NCBI RefSeq assembly: GCF_002343915.1
Contig: NZ_NETK01000001.1
Span: 2,231,001 to 2,295,000, forward strand
From: Nannocystis exedens
GTDB taxonomy: Bacteria; Myxococcota_A; Polyangia; Nannocystales; Nannocystaceae
Direction: 5' to 3'
DNA: 64,000 nucleotides
In this document: piece by piece, positions 36,150 through 46,266 of the stretch
Layout: every line of letters starts with the position of its first letter
Position numbering within the stretch: the stretch's first letter is position 1
The notes under the pieces: generated by a model
Told to the model about the DNA's origin: nothing
Databases searched by the model: none
The model's input: the letters and a program-made list of their open reading frames with translations, nothing else
Program-made: the position numbers and the translations under genes

Positions 36150-36600
36150 AGTCGAGGTACGGCATCCCGCGGCTGCTGGCGCTCGTCGGTTGTGGCGTCG
36201 CAGTCGCCTCGTTCGCCCCCGAGAGCCGGGCGAGACCGACGGGCCCGCGCGCCTTCTGCGAGGTCTACGCCGACGCGCCGGAGTGCATGGGCCGCAGCAT
36301 CACGTGCAACAAGTGTCACGTGTCGACCCAGCCGGTGAGCTGGAACGCCTACGGCGGCGCGGTGCTCGGCGCGCTGCAGGGCGCCGCGTTCGACGACAAC
36401 CTCGCGTCGGCGCTCGCGGCCATCGAGGACGACGACAGCGACGGCGACGGTCTGAGCAATCGCGAGGAGATCGACCTCGGGACCGATCCGGGCGATCCGC
36501 TGTCGCAGTGGATGCCGCGGCCGACCCCCGAAGGGGCGGACAACCCGAGCTACGCGATCGGCGAGTACGACCCGCGCTACGCCTACAAGCGCGTCCGCCT

Positions 36601-36608
36601 GTTGTTCT
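36601..36608. repeat. 8-bp target site duplication, left copy
   Basis: GTTGTTCT directly before the left inverted end of the element; identical to the copy at 37948-37955. Confidence 0.93.
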
Positions 36609-37947
36609 GGCTCTTCAGGGTTGAGGGTGGCGTAGGTTGCGCGCGAAATCGCGCCGTGATATCGTGCGCGAAATGGCAGAGACCGAACTCTACGCCCGAA
36701 TTCTCGGTATCGAGGCTCCCTGGAGAGTTGCTGCGGTGAAGCTGCAGCTCGGGCAGGGGCAGATCGTCATCGAGGTCGAGCACGACCCCGATGTGCCGAC
36801 GACGTGCCCGGAGTGTGGCCAGGCTGTTCCCCGTCACGATACGCGGACTCGCCGATGGCGGCACCTCGATACGTGTCAGTATCGGACGATCATCGAAGCC
36901 GGCGTACCGCGGACGTCGTGCCCGAAGCACGGTACGCTCACGATGCGCGTCTCGTGGGCGGACGGTAGCGCTCGGCTCACCGCGCTGTTCGAGGCGCTGG
37001 TGATCGACTGGCTCCGCGATGCGCCGATTGCAGTGGTCGCGGAGCGCCTCGGGCTCTCGTGGGATCAGGTCGCCGGCGTCCAGGAGCGTGCAGTACAACG
37101 CGGACTCGAGCGCCGCGAGGTCGCGCTGCCGGAGATGCTCGCCGTCGACGAGACCTCCTTCCAGCGGCGCCACGAGTACGTCACGATCGTGCATGACCCG
37201 AAGTCCGCCAGCAAGCGGGTCATCCACGTCGCCGACGGACGCGGCAAGGGGGCCCTCAAGAGCTTCCTGAGCGGCTTTTCGCGCCCAGAGAGGGCTGCGG
37301 TCTCCGTGGTCGTCATGGACATGCACGAGCCCTACATTCAAGCTGTCCGCGAGGCCATCCCCGATGGCGACGCGAAGATCGCCTTCGACAAGTACCACGT
37401 CGCCGCGCGCCTCGGTCAAGCCGTCGACCACGTGCGACGCGAGGAACACCGCGCTCTCCACGGCCTCGGCGACAACCGGCTCAAGGGCACCAAGTACCTC
37501 TGGCTGCGCAACCCCGAACGGATGAGCAAGGAGGTCTGGGACGACTTCGAGGCGCTGCGGACGAGCTCGCTGCGGACGGCCCGCGCGTGGGCGCTCAAGG
37601 AGGCGGCGATGGAGGTCTGGGAGCACACCTCGCCGAGCAACATGCGGGACCAATGGGGCATGTGGTACGATTGGGCTATCCGCTCTCGCCTGGAGCCGAT
37701 GAAGGCCGCCGCGCGCATGGTCAAAAATCACCTCGGCGGCATCATCCATGCAGCCACCGAACGGATCACCAACGCCTCTGCCGAGGGCCTTAACTCGGTC
37801 ATCCAGAAGCTCAAGTACGTCGCCCGCGGCTTCCGTAACCGCGACCGCTTCCGAGCTGCGATCTACTTCCACCTCGGCGGCCTCGACCTCTATCCTGCCG
37901 GGATCACGCGCTGAGTCAGCGGTATCCACCACAAACCCTGAAGAGCC
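36609..37947 (+). mobile_element. ISL3-family insertion sequence, complete (1339 bp)
   Basis: Both ends begin GGCTCTTCAGGGTT when read inward, with further matches (GGTGG) over about 25 bases. The element is flanked by identical 8-bp GTTGTTCT copies, the duplication size known for ISL3 elements. It contains one intact transposase gene reading in the same direction as the interrupted cytochrome gene. Perfect duplication and an intact transposase indicate recent insertion. Confidence 0.93.
36673..37914 (+). CDS. ISL3-family transposase
   Basis: A 413-residue DDE transposase. An N-terminal zinc-finger region (CPECGQAVPRHDTRTRRW, later TSCPKHG) is followed by an HTH region and the catalytic core: Asp in MLAVDETSFQRRHEY, Asp in VVVMDMHEPYIQAVRE and Glu in ASAEGLNSVIQKLKYVARG. 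The ATG at 36673 gives the usual MAETELYARILGI beginning; TTG 36637 is an in-frame alternative. It lacks any frameshift, so it should be active. Confidence 0.93.
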   Translation: MAETELYARILGIEAPWRVAAVKLQLGQGQIVIEVEHDPDVPTTCPECGQAVPRHDTRTRRWRHLDTCQYRTIIEAGVPRTSCPKHGTLTMRVSWADGSARLTALFEALVIDWLRDAPIAVVAERLGLSWDQVAGVQERAVQRGLERREVALPEMLAVDETSFQRRHEYVTIVHDPKSASKRVIHVADGRGKGALKSFLSGFSRPERAAVSVVVMDMHEPYIQAVREAIPDGDAKIAFDKYHVAARLGQAVDHVRREEHRALHGLGDNRLKGTKYLWLRNPERMSKEVWDDFEALRTSSLRTARAWALKEAAMEVWEHTSPSNMRDQWGMWYDWAIRSRLEPMKAAARMVKNHLGGIIHAATERITNASAEGLNSVIQKLKYVARGFRNRDRFRAAIYFHLGGLDLYPAGITR

Positions 37948-37955
37948 GTTGTTCT
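37948..37955. repeat. 8-bp target site duplication, right copy
   Basis: GTTGTTCT directly after the right inverted end of the element; identical to 36601-36608. Confidence 0.93.
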
Positions 37956-38945
37956 GCGGCACCTCCCCGTCGTACGACGAGGCCAAGGAATTCGCCGCAT
38001 TGGCCGGCGCGGCCCAGATCGAGGCGATCCACGACGCGCTCGCCGAGTGCCTCGAGTCCGACTTCTGGATCGACGAGGCGCTCGCCTCGCTCGCGCACCC
38101 GAAGATCCGCCCGGTCAAGGCCTTCGGCGTCGACACCGACGTCTCGATCAACGGCTACAAGATCACGCTCTCCGATTACAATTGGGACTACCGCCTCTGG
38201 CAGTACGTGCTGTCCGGCGATCGCGACGCCCGTGAGCTGCTCACCGCGCAGTACCACGTCGGCCTCGATGACGCCGGCAACTTCCACAAGGTCGAGGGGA
38301 CGATCGCCAACCCGTCGGGCGCGTTCGGCGGCGGTCAGCTGCTCGCGCCGGAGCACCGCGCGGGCATGCTGACCACCCAGTGGAACCTGTTCATCAACAT
38401 CATGTTCGCCGCCGTCCCCCGCGTCGCGGCCGGGCACGCCTACCGCGAGTACCTCGGGCTCGATCTGTCGCAGAACGAGGGGATCCGGCCGGTCGAGGGC
38501 GAGCCCCTCGACATCGACGACAAGGGCGTCGCCGCCCAGGCGTGCGCCCAGTGCCACTCGACGCTCGACCCGCTGTCGTACGCGTTCTCGTACTACGAGG
38601 GCATCGACCTCAAGAACCTGAATCGCACCGGGCAGTACCGTGCGACGCGCCCGAGCGAGCGGATCCCGGGGTGGGACGCGGCGGAGCCGGAGTTCGTCGT
38701 GCTCGACCGGCAGGTCGACAGCCTCGTCGAGCTCGCCGCCGTCATGTCGCAGTCGCGCGAGTTCCAGCGCAACCTCGCCCACGTGTTCTTCGTCTACGCC
38801 GTGGGGCACGAGCCGCGCCCGGACGAGCTCGACGAGTTCGATGCCGTCTGGACCGCGATGCCGACCGACGGCTACTCGGCCAACCGCCTGCTTCACCGCC
38901 TCGTCGACACCGACGCCTTCGGGATCCCGTGAGAGGAGCACGACG

Positions 38946-39575
38946 ATGACCACGCGCAAACTCGTCCTTTCGCTCGTGCCGGCGCTGGTGCTCGCCGGCG
39001 GCTGCCGCGACGACGGCAGCGGGGGTGCCGACGACACCGGCGCCGACGAGCTGCAACGCGCCCAGCGCGGCGAGCTGCAATGGAAGCGCAACGCGGCGCT
39101 CCAGCGCGACCTCATGCGGGCGCTCGAGCTCCCCGAGGACGGCGTGTGCAACGAGCTCGGCCGGGGCTCGTGCGCCCGCGAGATCCACCACATCTCGCTC
39201 GGCGGCGCGGACCCGCTGCGGATCGGGCTCTACGAGCCCCTACCCGACACCCTGGTGTCGACGCCGATCGTGCTCGACCGCGTGGTCATGAGCGCCTGCG
39301 CGAGCCGGGCCAACCTCGACCGCGGCGGCCAGCCGGTCGTGTTCGTCGATCTCGACCTCACCGCCGCGGCGGCGCCGTCCCCTGACGACCAAGCGTTCGC
39401 GGCGACGATCACGGCGCTGTACCGCCGCCTGCTGTCCCGCGACCCGGAGCCTCACGAGCTGACGATCCTCGGCGGGCTCACCGCCGACGACGACGGCAAG
39501 CCGGTGTCGGCCCATGACTTCGCGGTGCTCGCCTGCTTCGCGGTCGGCACCTCGACCGAGTTCTTGTTCTTCTGA
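38946..39575 (+). CDS. lipoprotein of the cytochrome/DUF1501 cluster
   Basis: A 209-residue lipoprotein. LVLSLVPALVLAGGC is the signal and lipobox, then an acidic linker. Near the end, ITALYRRLLSRDPEPHELTI followed by FAVLACFAVGTSTEFLFF resembles the helical YRR-LL-RDP segment found in DUF1592/PSCyt-type proteins that pair with DUF1501 or DUF1552 partners. AGGAG precedes the ATG, 13 bases after the cytochrome stop. Because the cytochrome gene upstream is interrupted, its expression may now depend on the element or on internal promoters. Confidence 0.75.
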   Translation: MTTRKLVLSLVPALVLAGGCRDDGSGGADDTGADELQRAQRGELQWKRNAALQRDLMRALELPEDGVCNELGRGSCAREIHHISLGGADPLRIGLYEPLPDTLVSTPIVLDRVVMSACASRANLDRGGQPVVFVDLDLTAAAAPSPDDQAFAATITALYRRLLSRDPEPHELTILGGLTADDDGKPVSAHDFAVLACFAVGTSTEFLFF

Positions 39576-39594
39576 GCCACGGGAGCCTGCGACG

Positions 39595-41082
39595 ATGACC
39601 AGCAAAATCGGGCGACGAAACATGCTCCTGGCGATGGCCGGGGCGATGGGCACGACCGCGCTCGGCTCGGCCCTCGGCCGGGCGGCCGGCGAGCGCGCGG
39701 GCAGCAGCGCAGACAAGGATCGCAAGCTGCTGTTCGTCCTGTGTGCCACGGGCGGGGCGAGCATCGTCGACAGCTTCCTGCCCGTGACCCGCAGCGAGGT
39801 CGGCGATGACGCGCTGGCCGACACCTTGAACGCCTATGACGACGATAAGGTGATCACCCCGACCGGGAGCAACCTGCGGTGCCCCGGCTACTACGACTCG
39901 GTCGGCCTGCTCGCGGGGCTCTACGAGTCGAGCTTCTCCCTCGACGCCTTCCTCAAGAAGCACCACCCGTGGATGACGGTGCTGACGCAGGAGTGCACCA
40001 GCGTCAACCACAACGTCGGGCAATACCGATCGGTGACGGGCGCCGGGCTCAACCGCGGCCGGACGATCATGGAGGCGATGGCGGTCCGGCACGGCGAGGA
40101 TCTCATCATCCCGAACTGCAACATGGCCAACGACGGGTACATCCAGCCCGGCGTCGACCCGTCGACGCCCGAGTTCGCGCGGGCGGAGATCATCGCCTCG
40201 CCGCTCGGCTTCGCGGCCGCGATGGACGGCGTGAAGGGCGTGCTCGGGGCCCCCGGCCGCGGGCTGGTGGAGCGCGCGCGGGGCGTCCGTGAGCAGCTCG
40301 AAGACGCCTCGACGTTCGGCCGCACGTTCACCGACAGCCCCAGGCGGCAGCGCTTCCTCGTCAACCGCCGCGAGGTGCAGCCGCGGCTCGAGGCGACGAA
40401 CCTGATGGACCGGCTGACCCTCCTGCCGCCCGAGCTCCTCGACCCCAAGTACGGCGTGATGTCGAGCCCGCTGCTGCCGACGCTGACCGCCAAGTTCTCG
40501 AACCTGCTGATCGATCCGTGGGAGTCCCAGGCGGCGCTGGCCGTGCTCCTGGCGTACTACGGCCTGTCGTGCGTCAGCACGATCGGCCTGCGCCAGGAGC
40601 CGACCTTCGGCAACGAGAAGCTGATCACCACGCCGATCGCCTTCGACTTCTCGCACACCGACCACCGGACCGCGCAGTACTTGATGTGGGGTCACGTGCT
40701 CAAGGCCGTCGACGCGCTCGTCGATCTGCTGCAGCAGCTCGACTACCTCGGCGATCCCGCGCTCGGCAAGATGTGGGACCGGTCGCTGATCTACGTCGCC
40801 ACCGAATTCGGCCGCGACAAGACCCGGCCGGCCGGCGCGGAGTCGTGGGGCACGGGCCACTCGCTCAACAACGGCACGCTCATCGTCTCGCCGCTCCTCA
40901 AGGGCAACGCCGTGTTCGGCGGCATCGACCCCACGACCTGCGAGACCTACGGCTTCGACGGCAGCACGGGTGAGGCCGACCCGAGCCTCCAGTGCTCCGA
41001 GGCCCACATCTACTCGGCGATCGCCCAGGCGATGGACATCGAGTTCCCCGAGCGCATCGACATGTCCGCGCTGCTCGCCTGA
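39595..41082 (+). CDS. DUF1501 family exported protein
   Basis: A 495-residue protein. The N-terminus (KIGRRNMLLAMAGAMGTTAL) looks like a Tat signal with a twin arginine. DUF1501 hallmarks include LLFVLCATGGASIVDSFLP, HTDHRTAQYLMWGHVLKAVD and YVATEFGRDKTRP followed by GTGHSLNNGTLIVSPLLKG. The family has a sulfatase/alkaline-phosphatase-like fold and is co-encoded with PSCyt/DUF1588 cytochromes in planctomycetes and myxobacteria; function unknown. It is last in the cytochrome-lipoprotein-DUF1501 operon, 19 bases after the lipoprotein stop. Confidence 0.88.
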   Translation: MTSKIGRRNMLLAMAGAMGTTALGSALGRAAGERAGSSADKDRKLLFVLCATGGASIVDSFLPVTRSEVGDDALADTLNAYDDDKVITPTGSNLRCPGYYDSVGLLAGLYESSFSLDAFLKKHHPWMTVLTQECTSVNHNVGQYRSVTGAGLNRGRTIMEAMAVRHGEDLIIPNCNMANDGYIQPGVDPSTPEFARAEIIASPLGFAAAMDGVKGVLGAPGRGLVERARGVREQLEDASTFGRTFTDSPRRQRFLVNRREVQPRLEATNLMDRLTLLPPELLDPKYGVMSSPLLPTLTAKFSNLLIDPWESQAALAVLLAYYGLSCVSTIGLRQEPTFGNEKLITTPIAFDFSHTDHRTAQYLMWGHVLKAVDALVDLLQQLDYLGDPALGKMWDRSLIYVATEFGRDKTRPAGAESWGTGHSLNNGTLIVSPLLKGNAVFGGIDPTTCETYGFDGSTGEADPSLQCSEAHIYSAIAQAMDIEFPERIDMSALLA

Positions 41083-41122
41083 GCCGTGGACGGCCGCCTG
41101 TCGCCAGACAGGCGCGGCCGGA

Positions 41123-42622
41123 TCAGAGCGTCTTGAGGTACTCGAGCAGGGCCCGGCGCTCGGCGTCGTCGAGGTGATCGCCGAAGGTGTGGCCGCCGTT
41201 GCCGTAGCCGAACGCGGTGGTGTCGTAGATGAACTTGCGCTCGCTCTCCGGCGCGTCGGCCCAGGGCATGGTCGGCTCCCACGGCCAGCCGAGCGCGGCC
41301 TGGTCGAAGTTGGTGCTGTCGTAGTCGAGCCGCCGCCAACGGCTCGGTCGCGCCGTGCTGTCGAGCACGAGCGCGATGCTGGGCACGGAGCCGTTGTGGA
41401 AGTACGGCGCCGTCGCCCAGATGCCGTCGAGCGGCGGCGCGGTGTAGCCGGGCGTCGGGTCGTCGGTCACGACCTCGCTGAACATCCCATAGAACGACTC
41501 GTTGAACCAATCTCGCAGGTGGTGATAGAAGCCGCCTTCGGCCGCGAGGGTGGCGAACGAGGGATCGGTGCCGATCACGTCGAGCGGGATCAGCAGGTTG
41601 GGGTAGGTCTCGGCCTTGGCGTCGTCGGCGTAGGTCCCGTGGCAGCCGGCGCAGTTGCACTCGAAGATCTCCGCGCCGTCGGCCGCGAGCGCCGCGTCGA
41701 TCGCGAACGGGTAGCTGGGCGCCTCGATCGAGGCGAGATAGGCCTGGATGTCGGCGAAGTAGTCGACCACGGGGGCGGCCTCTTCCACGCTGTCGGTGCA
41801 CAGCGACGAGGCGAGGACCATGGTCCCGCGATGGTCGCGGCGCGACATCCCGTTGGCGAAGTTGCTGGCCTTCTTGCCGACCCGCCACCACGGCGGCGGA
41901 TCGGCCGGTATCACCAGCTCCGTGGAGAGCTCGTACCGCGGCTCGTCGCTCCACGCGAGCGTGACCGGATCGCGGTGCGAGAGCAGGATGATCGCGAACA
42001 TGACCGCCGGGTTCGCGCCGACGGTCAGCATCGTCGAATAGGGCCCGAGCGCCGCGGCGCGGGCCTTGAACTTGTTGAAGGCCGCGTTGGCCTCGCTGGT
42101 CTCGGGGAGGTCCGGCAATGGTTCGGCGAAGTCGCTGAGCGAGGTCGTGAAGTCGGCCGAGGCCTTGCCGAGGCCGACGATCAGCTCGCCGTTGAAGTAG
42201 CCCGCGTGGCACTGCAGACAGTTGGATACGACCAGCTCGCTGCCGTCCGAGCGGCTCACCACGTTCCAGGCATGGCCGACCTCGGCGTTCTTGCCGGTGC
42301 GACCGGGCAACGGCTCTTCGACGCCGAGCACGTTTTCAGCGAAGCCGAACAGCTCCCAGGGGATCCCGCAACTGACGTAATCACGGGTCAGCAGCGCCTC
42401 GTAGCCCGCGACCGGATCGCCGGCCGGCAACTCCGGGACCGCGATCGGCCGCCCACGCTGCCATGGACCACCGTCGCAGAGCAGGTTGCCGCCATCCCCC
42501 GTACTGTCGCCGCCGCTGCTGCCGGTGCTCGCGTCCGACTCGCTGCCCGGCCCGTCCGCCGCCGAGGGGACGTTCGAACAGGCGGACAGCAGCGTGAGGA
42601 CGGCGAGGGCGACTGGACGCAT
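41123..42622 (-). CDS. diheme c-type cytochrome lipoprotein (RoxA/peroxidase-like)
   Basis: A 499-residue lipoprotein starting MRPVALAVLTLLSAC (lipobox). Two heme attachment sites are seen: SNCLQCHAGYF and CNCAGCHGTYA. A third typical motif, TAPYFHNGSVPSIALVLDST, and WWRVGKKASNFANGM resemble rubber-oxygenase RoxA and cytochrome c peroxidase relatives. It probably performs periplasmic or surface electron transfer or oxidative cleavage. It is convergent with the DUF1501 operon, and both groups concern exported cytochromes, so a shared pathway is possible. The longer in-frame upstream stretch is not a signal sequence and was excluded. Confidence 0.85.
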   Translation of the reverse strand: MRPVALAVLTLLSACSNVPSAADGPGSESDASTGSSGGDSTGDGGNLLCDGGPWQRGRPIAVPELPAGDPVAGYEALLTRDYVSCGIPWELFGFAENVLGVEEPLPGRTGKNAEVGHAWNVVSRSDGSELVVSNCLQCHAGYFNGELIVGLGKASADFTTSLSDFAEPLPDLPETSEANAAFNKFKARAAALGPYSTMLTVGANPAVMFAIILLSHRDPVTLAWSDEPRYELSTELVIPADPPPWWRVGKKASNFANGMSRRDHRGTMVLASSLCTDSVEEAAPVVDYFADIQAYLASIEAPSYPFAIDAALAADGAEIFECNCAGCHGTYADDAKAETYPNLLIPLDVIGTDPSFATLAAEGGFYHHLRDWFNESFYGMFSEVVTDDPTPGYTAPPLDGIWATAPYFHNGSVPSIALVLDSTARPSRWRRLDYDSTNFDQAALGWPWEPTMPWADAPESERKFIYDTTAFGYGNGGHTFGDHLDDAERRALLEYLKTL

Positions 42623-42813
42623 GCCGCATGGTATCCGATCTCGCCGGGCCGGCGCATCGAGGAACCGCGGGCATCGGTCCCGACGCTCGAGCGGGCCGCA
42701 TGCCCCTCCTTGGCGAATGCCCTCGCGGCGCGCCAGCGGCGAGGGCCGGGGCGATGCTGCGGGCACCTCAGCAGGCGTCATGGATGAGCTCCGCGGTCGT
42801 GTATCCTGCGCCC

Positions 42814-44372
42814 ATGCCCCTGATGTCCTGGCGCCGTCTCGCCCTCGTGCTCCCGCTGGCGCTGTCCGCTTGCCCCGACAGCGCGGGCACGAGCGCCGAT
42901 CAGGGTCCGACCACCGGCACCACGACGTCCGGCTCGACCGATCCCACTGCGGGCGATTCGACCACCGGCGGTCCCGCCACCACCTCGACCGCCCCCCTCG
43001 ATCCGACCACCACCGACGGCGCGACGACTGCCACGGGCAACGCCACCGGTGTCGAGTCCAGCGGACAGCTCGACAGCACGCGCGGCCCCGACACCACCAC
43101 CGACACCGCCACCGACGCCTCGACCTCGAGCGACACCGGTCTCCCGAATCTCTGCGGCAACGGCGTGCTCGACGACGGGGAGCACTGCGACGACGGCAAT
43201 TTCGACGATCTCGATCTCTGTCGCAACGACTGCACCCCCGGCCCCAGCGGCCAGGGTCTCGGGTTTCCGCTCCCGCCGCTGTTCACCGACGAATCGTTGC
43301 GCTGCTTCACCGCCATCGACGGCGCCTTCGCGCCGAATCAGGCGCCGGCGCTGGTCCTCGGCTCCTACGGGTGGGTCGAGAACACCGACAAGTTCCTCGC
43401 CCGCGCGCGCCAGTTCGCCCTGTCCGGCGTCGGCCAGCCGCAATGGACGTGGTCGCTCGAGTCCGACAAGGTCGAGTGGCTCCCCGTGTTCGAGGCCGCC
43501 ACGGCGGCCAACGGCGACGTCGTGTCGCGGGTCCGGTGTGGAACCAGGAGGTCCTCTCGGACGGTCTCGGCAAGTTCTGGCTCGCCCGGCTGACCGCGGC
43601 CGGCGACCTGGTGTGGCAGATCAAATACGATGACCTGCACCTGCAACCATTCGGCCTCGAGATCGCCCCCGACGGCGACATCGTCGTCGCCGGCATGATC
43701 CTCAACATCGTCTCGAGCAGCGAGGTGCATCGATTCACCGGCGACGGAGCGCTGCTGTGGAGCGCCGCGCAGGACCCCTTCGACGAGTATCCGACGCAGA
43801 CCTCCTATCACAACCTCGCGGTCGACGCCCACGCCGTCTACGTCGTCGGCCAGCGCCACGAGGACACGGACGACCTGCCGATCGACCACCGCGTCCACCT
43901 GCGCGCCCTGAGCAGCGACGGCGCGCCCCTGTGGCAGTTCGATCGCCCGCCGCCCGATCCCGTCCGTGTGTCCGTCGGCGGCATGGCGCTCACGGGCGGC
44001 AAGCTCGTCGTCTCGCTGTCCCGCCACGGCGTCGACTTTCCGTTCGAGCCCTTGCCCGGGTACAGCCTTGTCACCTTCGACACCGCCGGCGGTGAGCTGT
44101 CGTGGACCGATTATTCGTTGCCGGCCCCCTGGCGCGGCGGCGCCGGCCCATTGGTCGCGGCCGAGGACGGCGGCGTCTTCCTGGCCGGCGGCGCGGTGAG
44201 CGAGGGCCAATCGGTCCAGCACGTGGCCCGCGTGGGCCCGGACGGCGCGGTCCTGTGGTCGAAGCTGGCCGCGGGCCACGGCGTTCGCGACGCCCTGCTC
44301 GCCCCGGACGACCGTTTTTACGTGCTCACCGAGACCGCGATCACGAGCTACGATCCGAACGGCTCGCCCTGA
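42814..44372 (+). pseudogene. surface lipoprotein with Myxo-type cysteine repeat, frameshifted
   Basis: The ATG at 42814 begins a lipoprotein (LALVLPLALSACPDS) with a long Thr/Ser/Asp/Gly linker, the myxobacterial disulfide motif CGNGVLDDGEHCDDGN and the first blades of a repeat domain up to ATAANGDVV. From about 43,535 the coding frame shifts by one base and continues as VWNQEVLSDGLGKFWLARLT to the stop at 44372, with PQQ/WD-like repeats (LEIAPDGDIVVAGMI, LVAAEDGGVFLAGGAV). Adding one base near 43,535 gives an intact 519-residue protein. Sequencing error or true mutation cannot be distinguished. Confidence 0.8.
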
Positions 44373-44464
44373 CGGCACTCGCAGGGAGGGCGTATTCCGA
44401 TGATCGAGCTGGCGGGTGCCGAGATGTCGGCCGTCGGTGCGGCCGAAGTGACGCCCAGGCCGGG

Positions 44465-46105
44465 TCACGCGGGCGACGCCGCCGCGAGCGCGCCGAAGAT
44501 CGCCGCGACCGCGACGGCCCCCGGATCGGGGACGCCGCGCAACGCGCTCTCGGGCACGTAGCTCGCGCGACCGGCGTGCGTCCGCGTCATCGTCCGCGTC
44601 GCCTCCGCGCCCCGCTGCGCTGCTGCGGCGGCCGCTGCGAGCCCCTCGTCGGCCGCGAGCGCCGCGATCGCCGGGAGCAGCGCGTCGAGCATCGTGCGAT
44701 CGCCTGCCTCGGCGCCGCCGACCTGCTGGATCCGCTGCACGCCCGCGCGCAGCGCCGCCGGCCAGTCCTGGGCCGCTCTCGCCGCGACACCCATCGCCGA
44801 CACCCCGATCGACAGCAAGATCCCGCTCGAGCCGCCCATCACGCTCGACAGGTGCCCGGCGATCGCGGCACACAGCGCGCCCGCGTCGGCGAACGGCAGG
44901 CGATCGAGCTCCGCGAGCACGGCACGCGCCGCCGTCGCGAACGTCGTGCCGGTGTCGCCGTCGCCGACCTTCGCGTCGAGCGCGTTGAGCTCGGCCTCGC
45001 GGGCGACCAACTCTTCGCATACGACCTCGACCACGCGTCGGCGCGCGTCGTGGACCGACGGCGCGAGCGGCTCGGGCCGCAGGCGCGCGGGCAGCGGGAC
45101 CGGCGCGACGCGGGCGACGCGCCGCCCGGGCACCCACGCGGCCGGACCGACGGGGGACAGCAGCGCGCGCTCGAGCTCCGGGTCGAGCGCGAGCGCGGAC
45201 AGCGACAGGCCCTTCATGTCGAGCGACGTCATCAGCCGCGCCGGGCCGAACACCAGACCGACCTCGCGCCGCATCGACGCGAGCAGCGACCCCGTGGCGA
45301 CCGCGATCTCGATCGGCGGCACCCCGCCGAGGTCGTTGACCAGCAGCGCGACGGGCGAGCCCGCGTCGTCGAGCCGCGCGTGGAGGCGCGACACGAGGAC
45401 CTCGGCGAGCTCGCGCACCGGCGCGTAGCGGATCTTCTCCGCGCCGGGCTCGCCGTGGATCCCGAGGCCGAGCTCGACCTCGTCCGGGCCGAGCCGCGCT
45501 TCCGCAGGCTGGCCGGGGATCGTGCACGACGAGAACGACAGGCCGAGCGAGCACACCGCCCCGGCGACGCGCTCCGCGGCGCGCTTCACCTCCGAAAGCG
45601 GCGCCCCATCGCGGGCGAGGTGGCCGGCGACCTTGTGCACGAACAGCGTGCCGGCGACGCCGCGCGGACGCGGCGCCTCGGGGATCGCGATGTCGTCGCC
45701 GACGACGACCACCTCGACGTCGAGGCCGAGCGCGCGCGCCTTCTCGGCAGCGAGCCCGAAGTTGAGGCGGTCACCGGTGTAGTTCTTGACGACGAGCAGG
45801 CAGCCCGGCGCGCCGGTGACCGCGAGGATCGCCGCGAGCACCGCGTCGACGCTCGGCGAGGCGAAGATCTCGCCGCTGACCGCGGCGGTCAACATGCCGT
45901 CGCCGACGAAACCGACGTGCGCCGGCTCGTGTCCCGCCCCGCCGCCCGAGATCACCGCGACCCGACCGCGGTCCCAGTCAGTGCGGACGACGACCTTGAT
46001 CGCGGGGTAGCCGTCGAGTCGGGCGAGCTTGCCTTCGCCGAGCATCACCGCGGCGTCGATCGCCTCGCGGACGATATCCGCCCGCTCGTTGATGAAGTGC
46101 TTCAC
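44465..46105 (-). CDS. ATP-dependent dihydroxyacetone kinase, fused DhaK-DhaL
   Basis: A 546-residue soluble kinase. The DhaK half has VISGGGAGHEPAHVGFVGD and the substrate-binding His in ELGLGIHGEPG near residue 217. The DhaL half has the Mg-ATP motif DAKVGDGDTGTTFATA and SSVMGGSSGILLSIG. The fusion is typical of ATP-dependent DHA kinases (Citrobacter, eukaryotes) rather than PTS-dependent ones. It phosphorylates dihydroxyacetone or glyceraldehyde. The GTG start at 46105 gives VKHFINE, the common N-terminus. Monocistronic. Confidence 0.92.
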   Translation of the reverse strand: MKHFINERADIVREAIDAAVMLGEGKLARLDGYPAIKVVVRTDWDRGRVAVISGGGAGHEPAHVGFVGDGMLTAAVSGEIFASPSVDAVLAAILAVTGAPGCLLVVKNYTGDRLNFGLAAEKARALGLDVEVVVVGDDIAIPEAPRPRGVAGTLFVHKVAGHLARDGAPLSEVKRAAERVAGAVCSLGLSFSSCTIPGQPAEARLGPDEVELGLGIHGEPGAEKIRYAPVRELAEVLVSRLHARLDDAGSPVALLVNDLGGVPPIEIAVATGSLLASMRREVGLVFGPARLMTSLDMKGLSLSALALDPELERALLSPVGPAAWVPGRRVARVAPVPLPARLRPEPLAPSVHDARRRVVEVVCEELVAREAELNALDAKVGDGDTGTTFATAARAVLAELDRLPFADAGALCAAIAGHLSSVMGGSSGILLSIGVSAMGVAARAAQDWPAALRAGVQRIQQVGGAEAGDRTMLDALLPAIAALAADEGLAAAAAAAQRGAEATRTMTRTHAGRASYVPESALRGVPDPGAVAVAAIFGALAAASPA

Positions 46106-46266
46106 GCGGCGATGGTCGCACAACCGCCGGCCCTGATCAGCCCCCACCGGATCGAATCTCCCGTTGACCGCGGATCGTCGACATAGAGCTGAGCGGGCTC
46201 TTCGCACGCGGAAACGAGTGAGGTAGGCTCCCGAGCCAAGCTGTCCCTCGTTGCCAGGAGCTTCTC

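Larger units (their letters stand above)
36146..38932 (+). pseudogene. secreted c-type cytochrome gene split by an insertion sequence
   Basis: The left part (36146-36608) encodes a signal peptide, a heme-like ITCNKCHVST motif and a calcium-type stretch DDDSDGDGLSNREEIDLGTD. The right part (37956-38932) continues in the same frame with CGTSPSYDEAKEFAALAG, a second heme site ACAQCHSTLDPL and a planctomycete-cytochrome-like end. Removing the element plus one 8-bp target copy yields an uninterrupted 479-codon frame through LLF-CGTSPSY. The family (DUF1588-like cytochromes) is usually co-encoded with DUF1501/DUF1552 proteins, as here. GGGAGGGG precedes ATG 36146. In its present state the gene cannot make the full protein. 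Confidence 0.88.
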
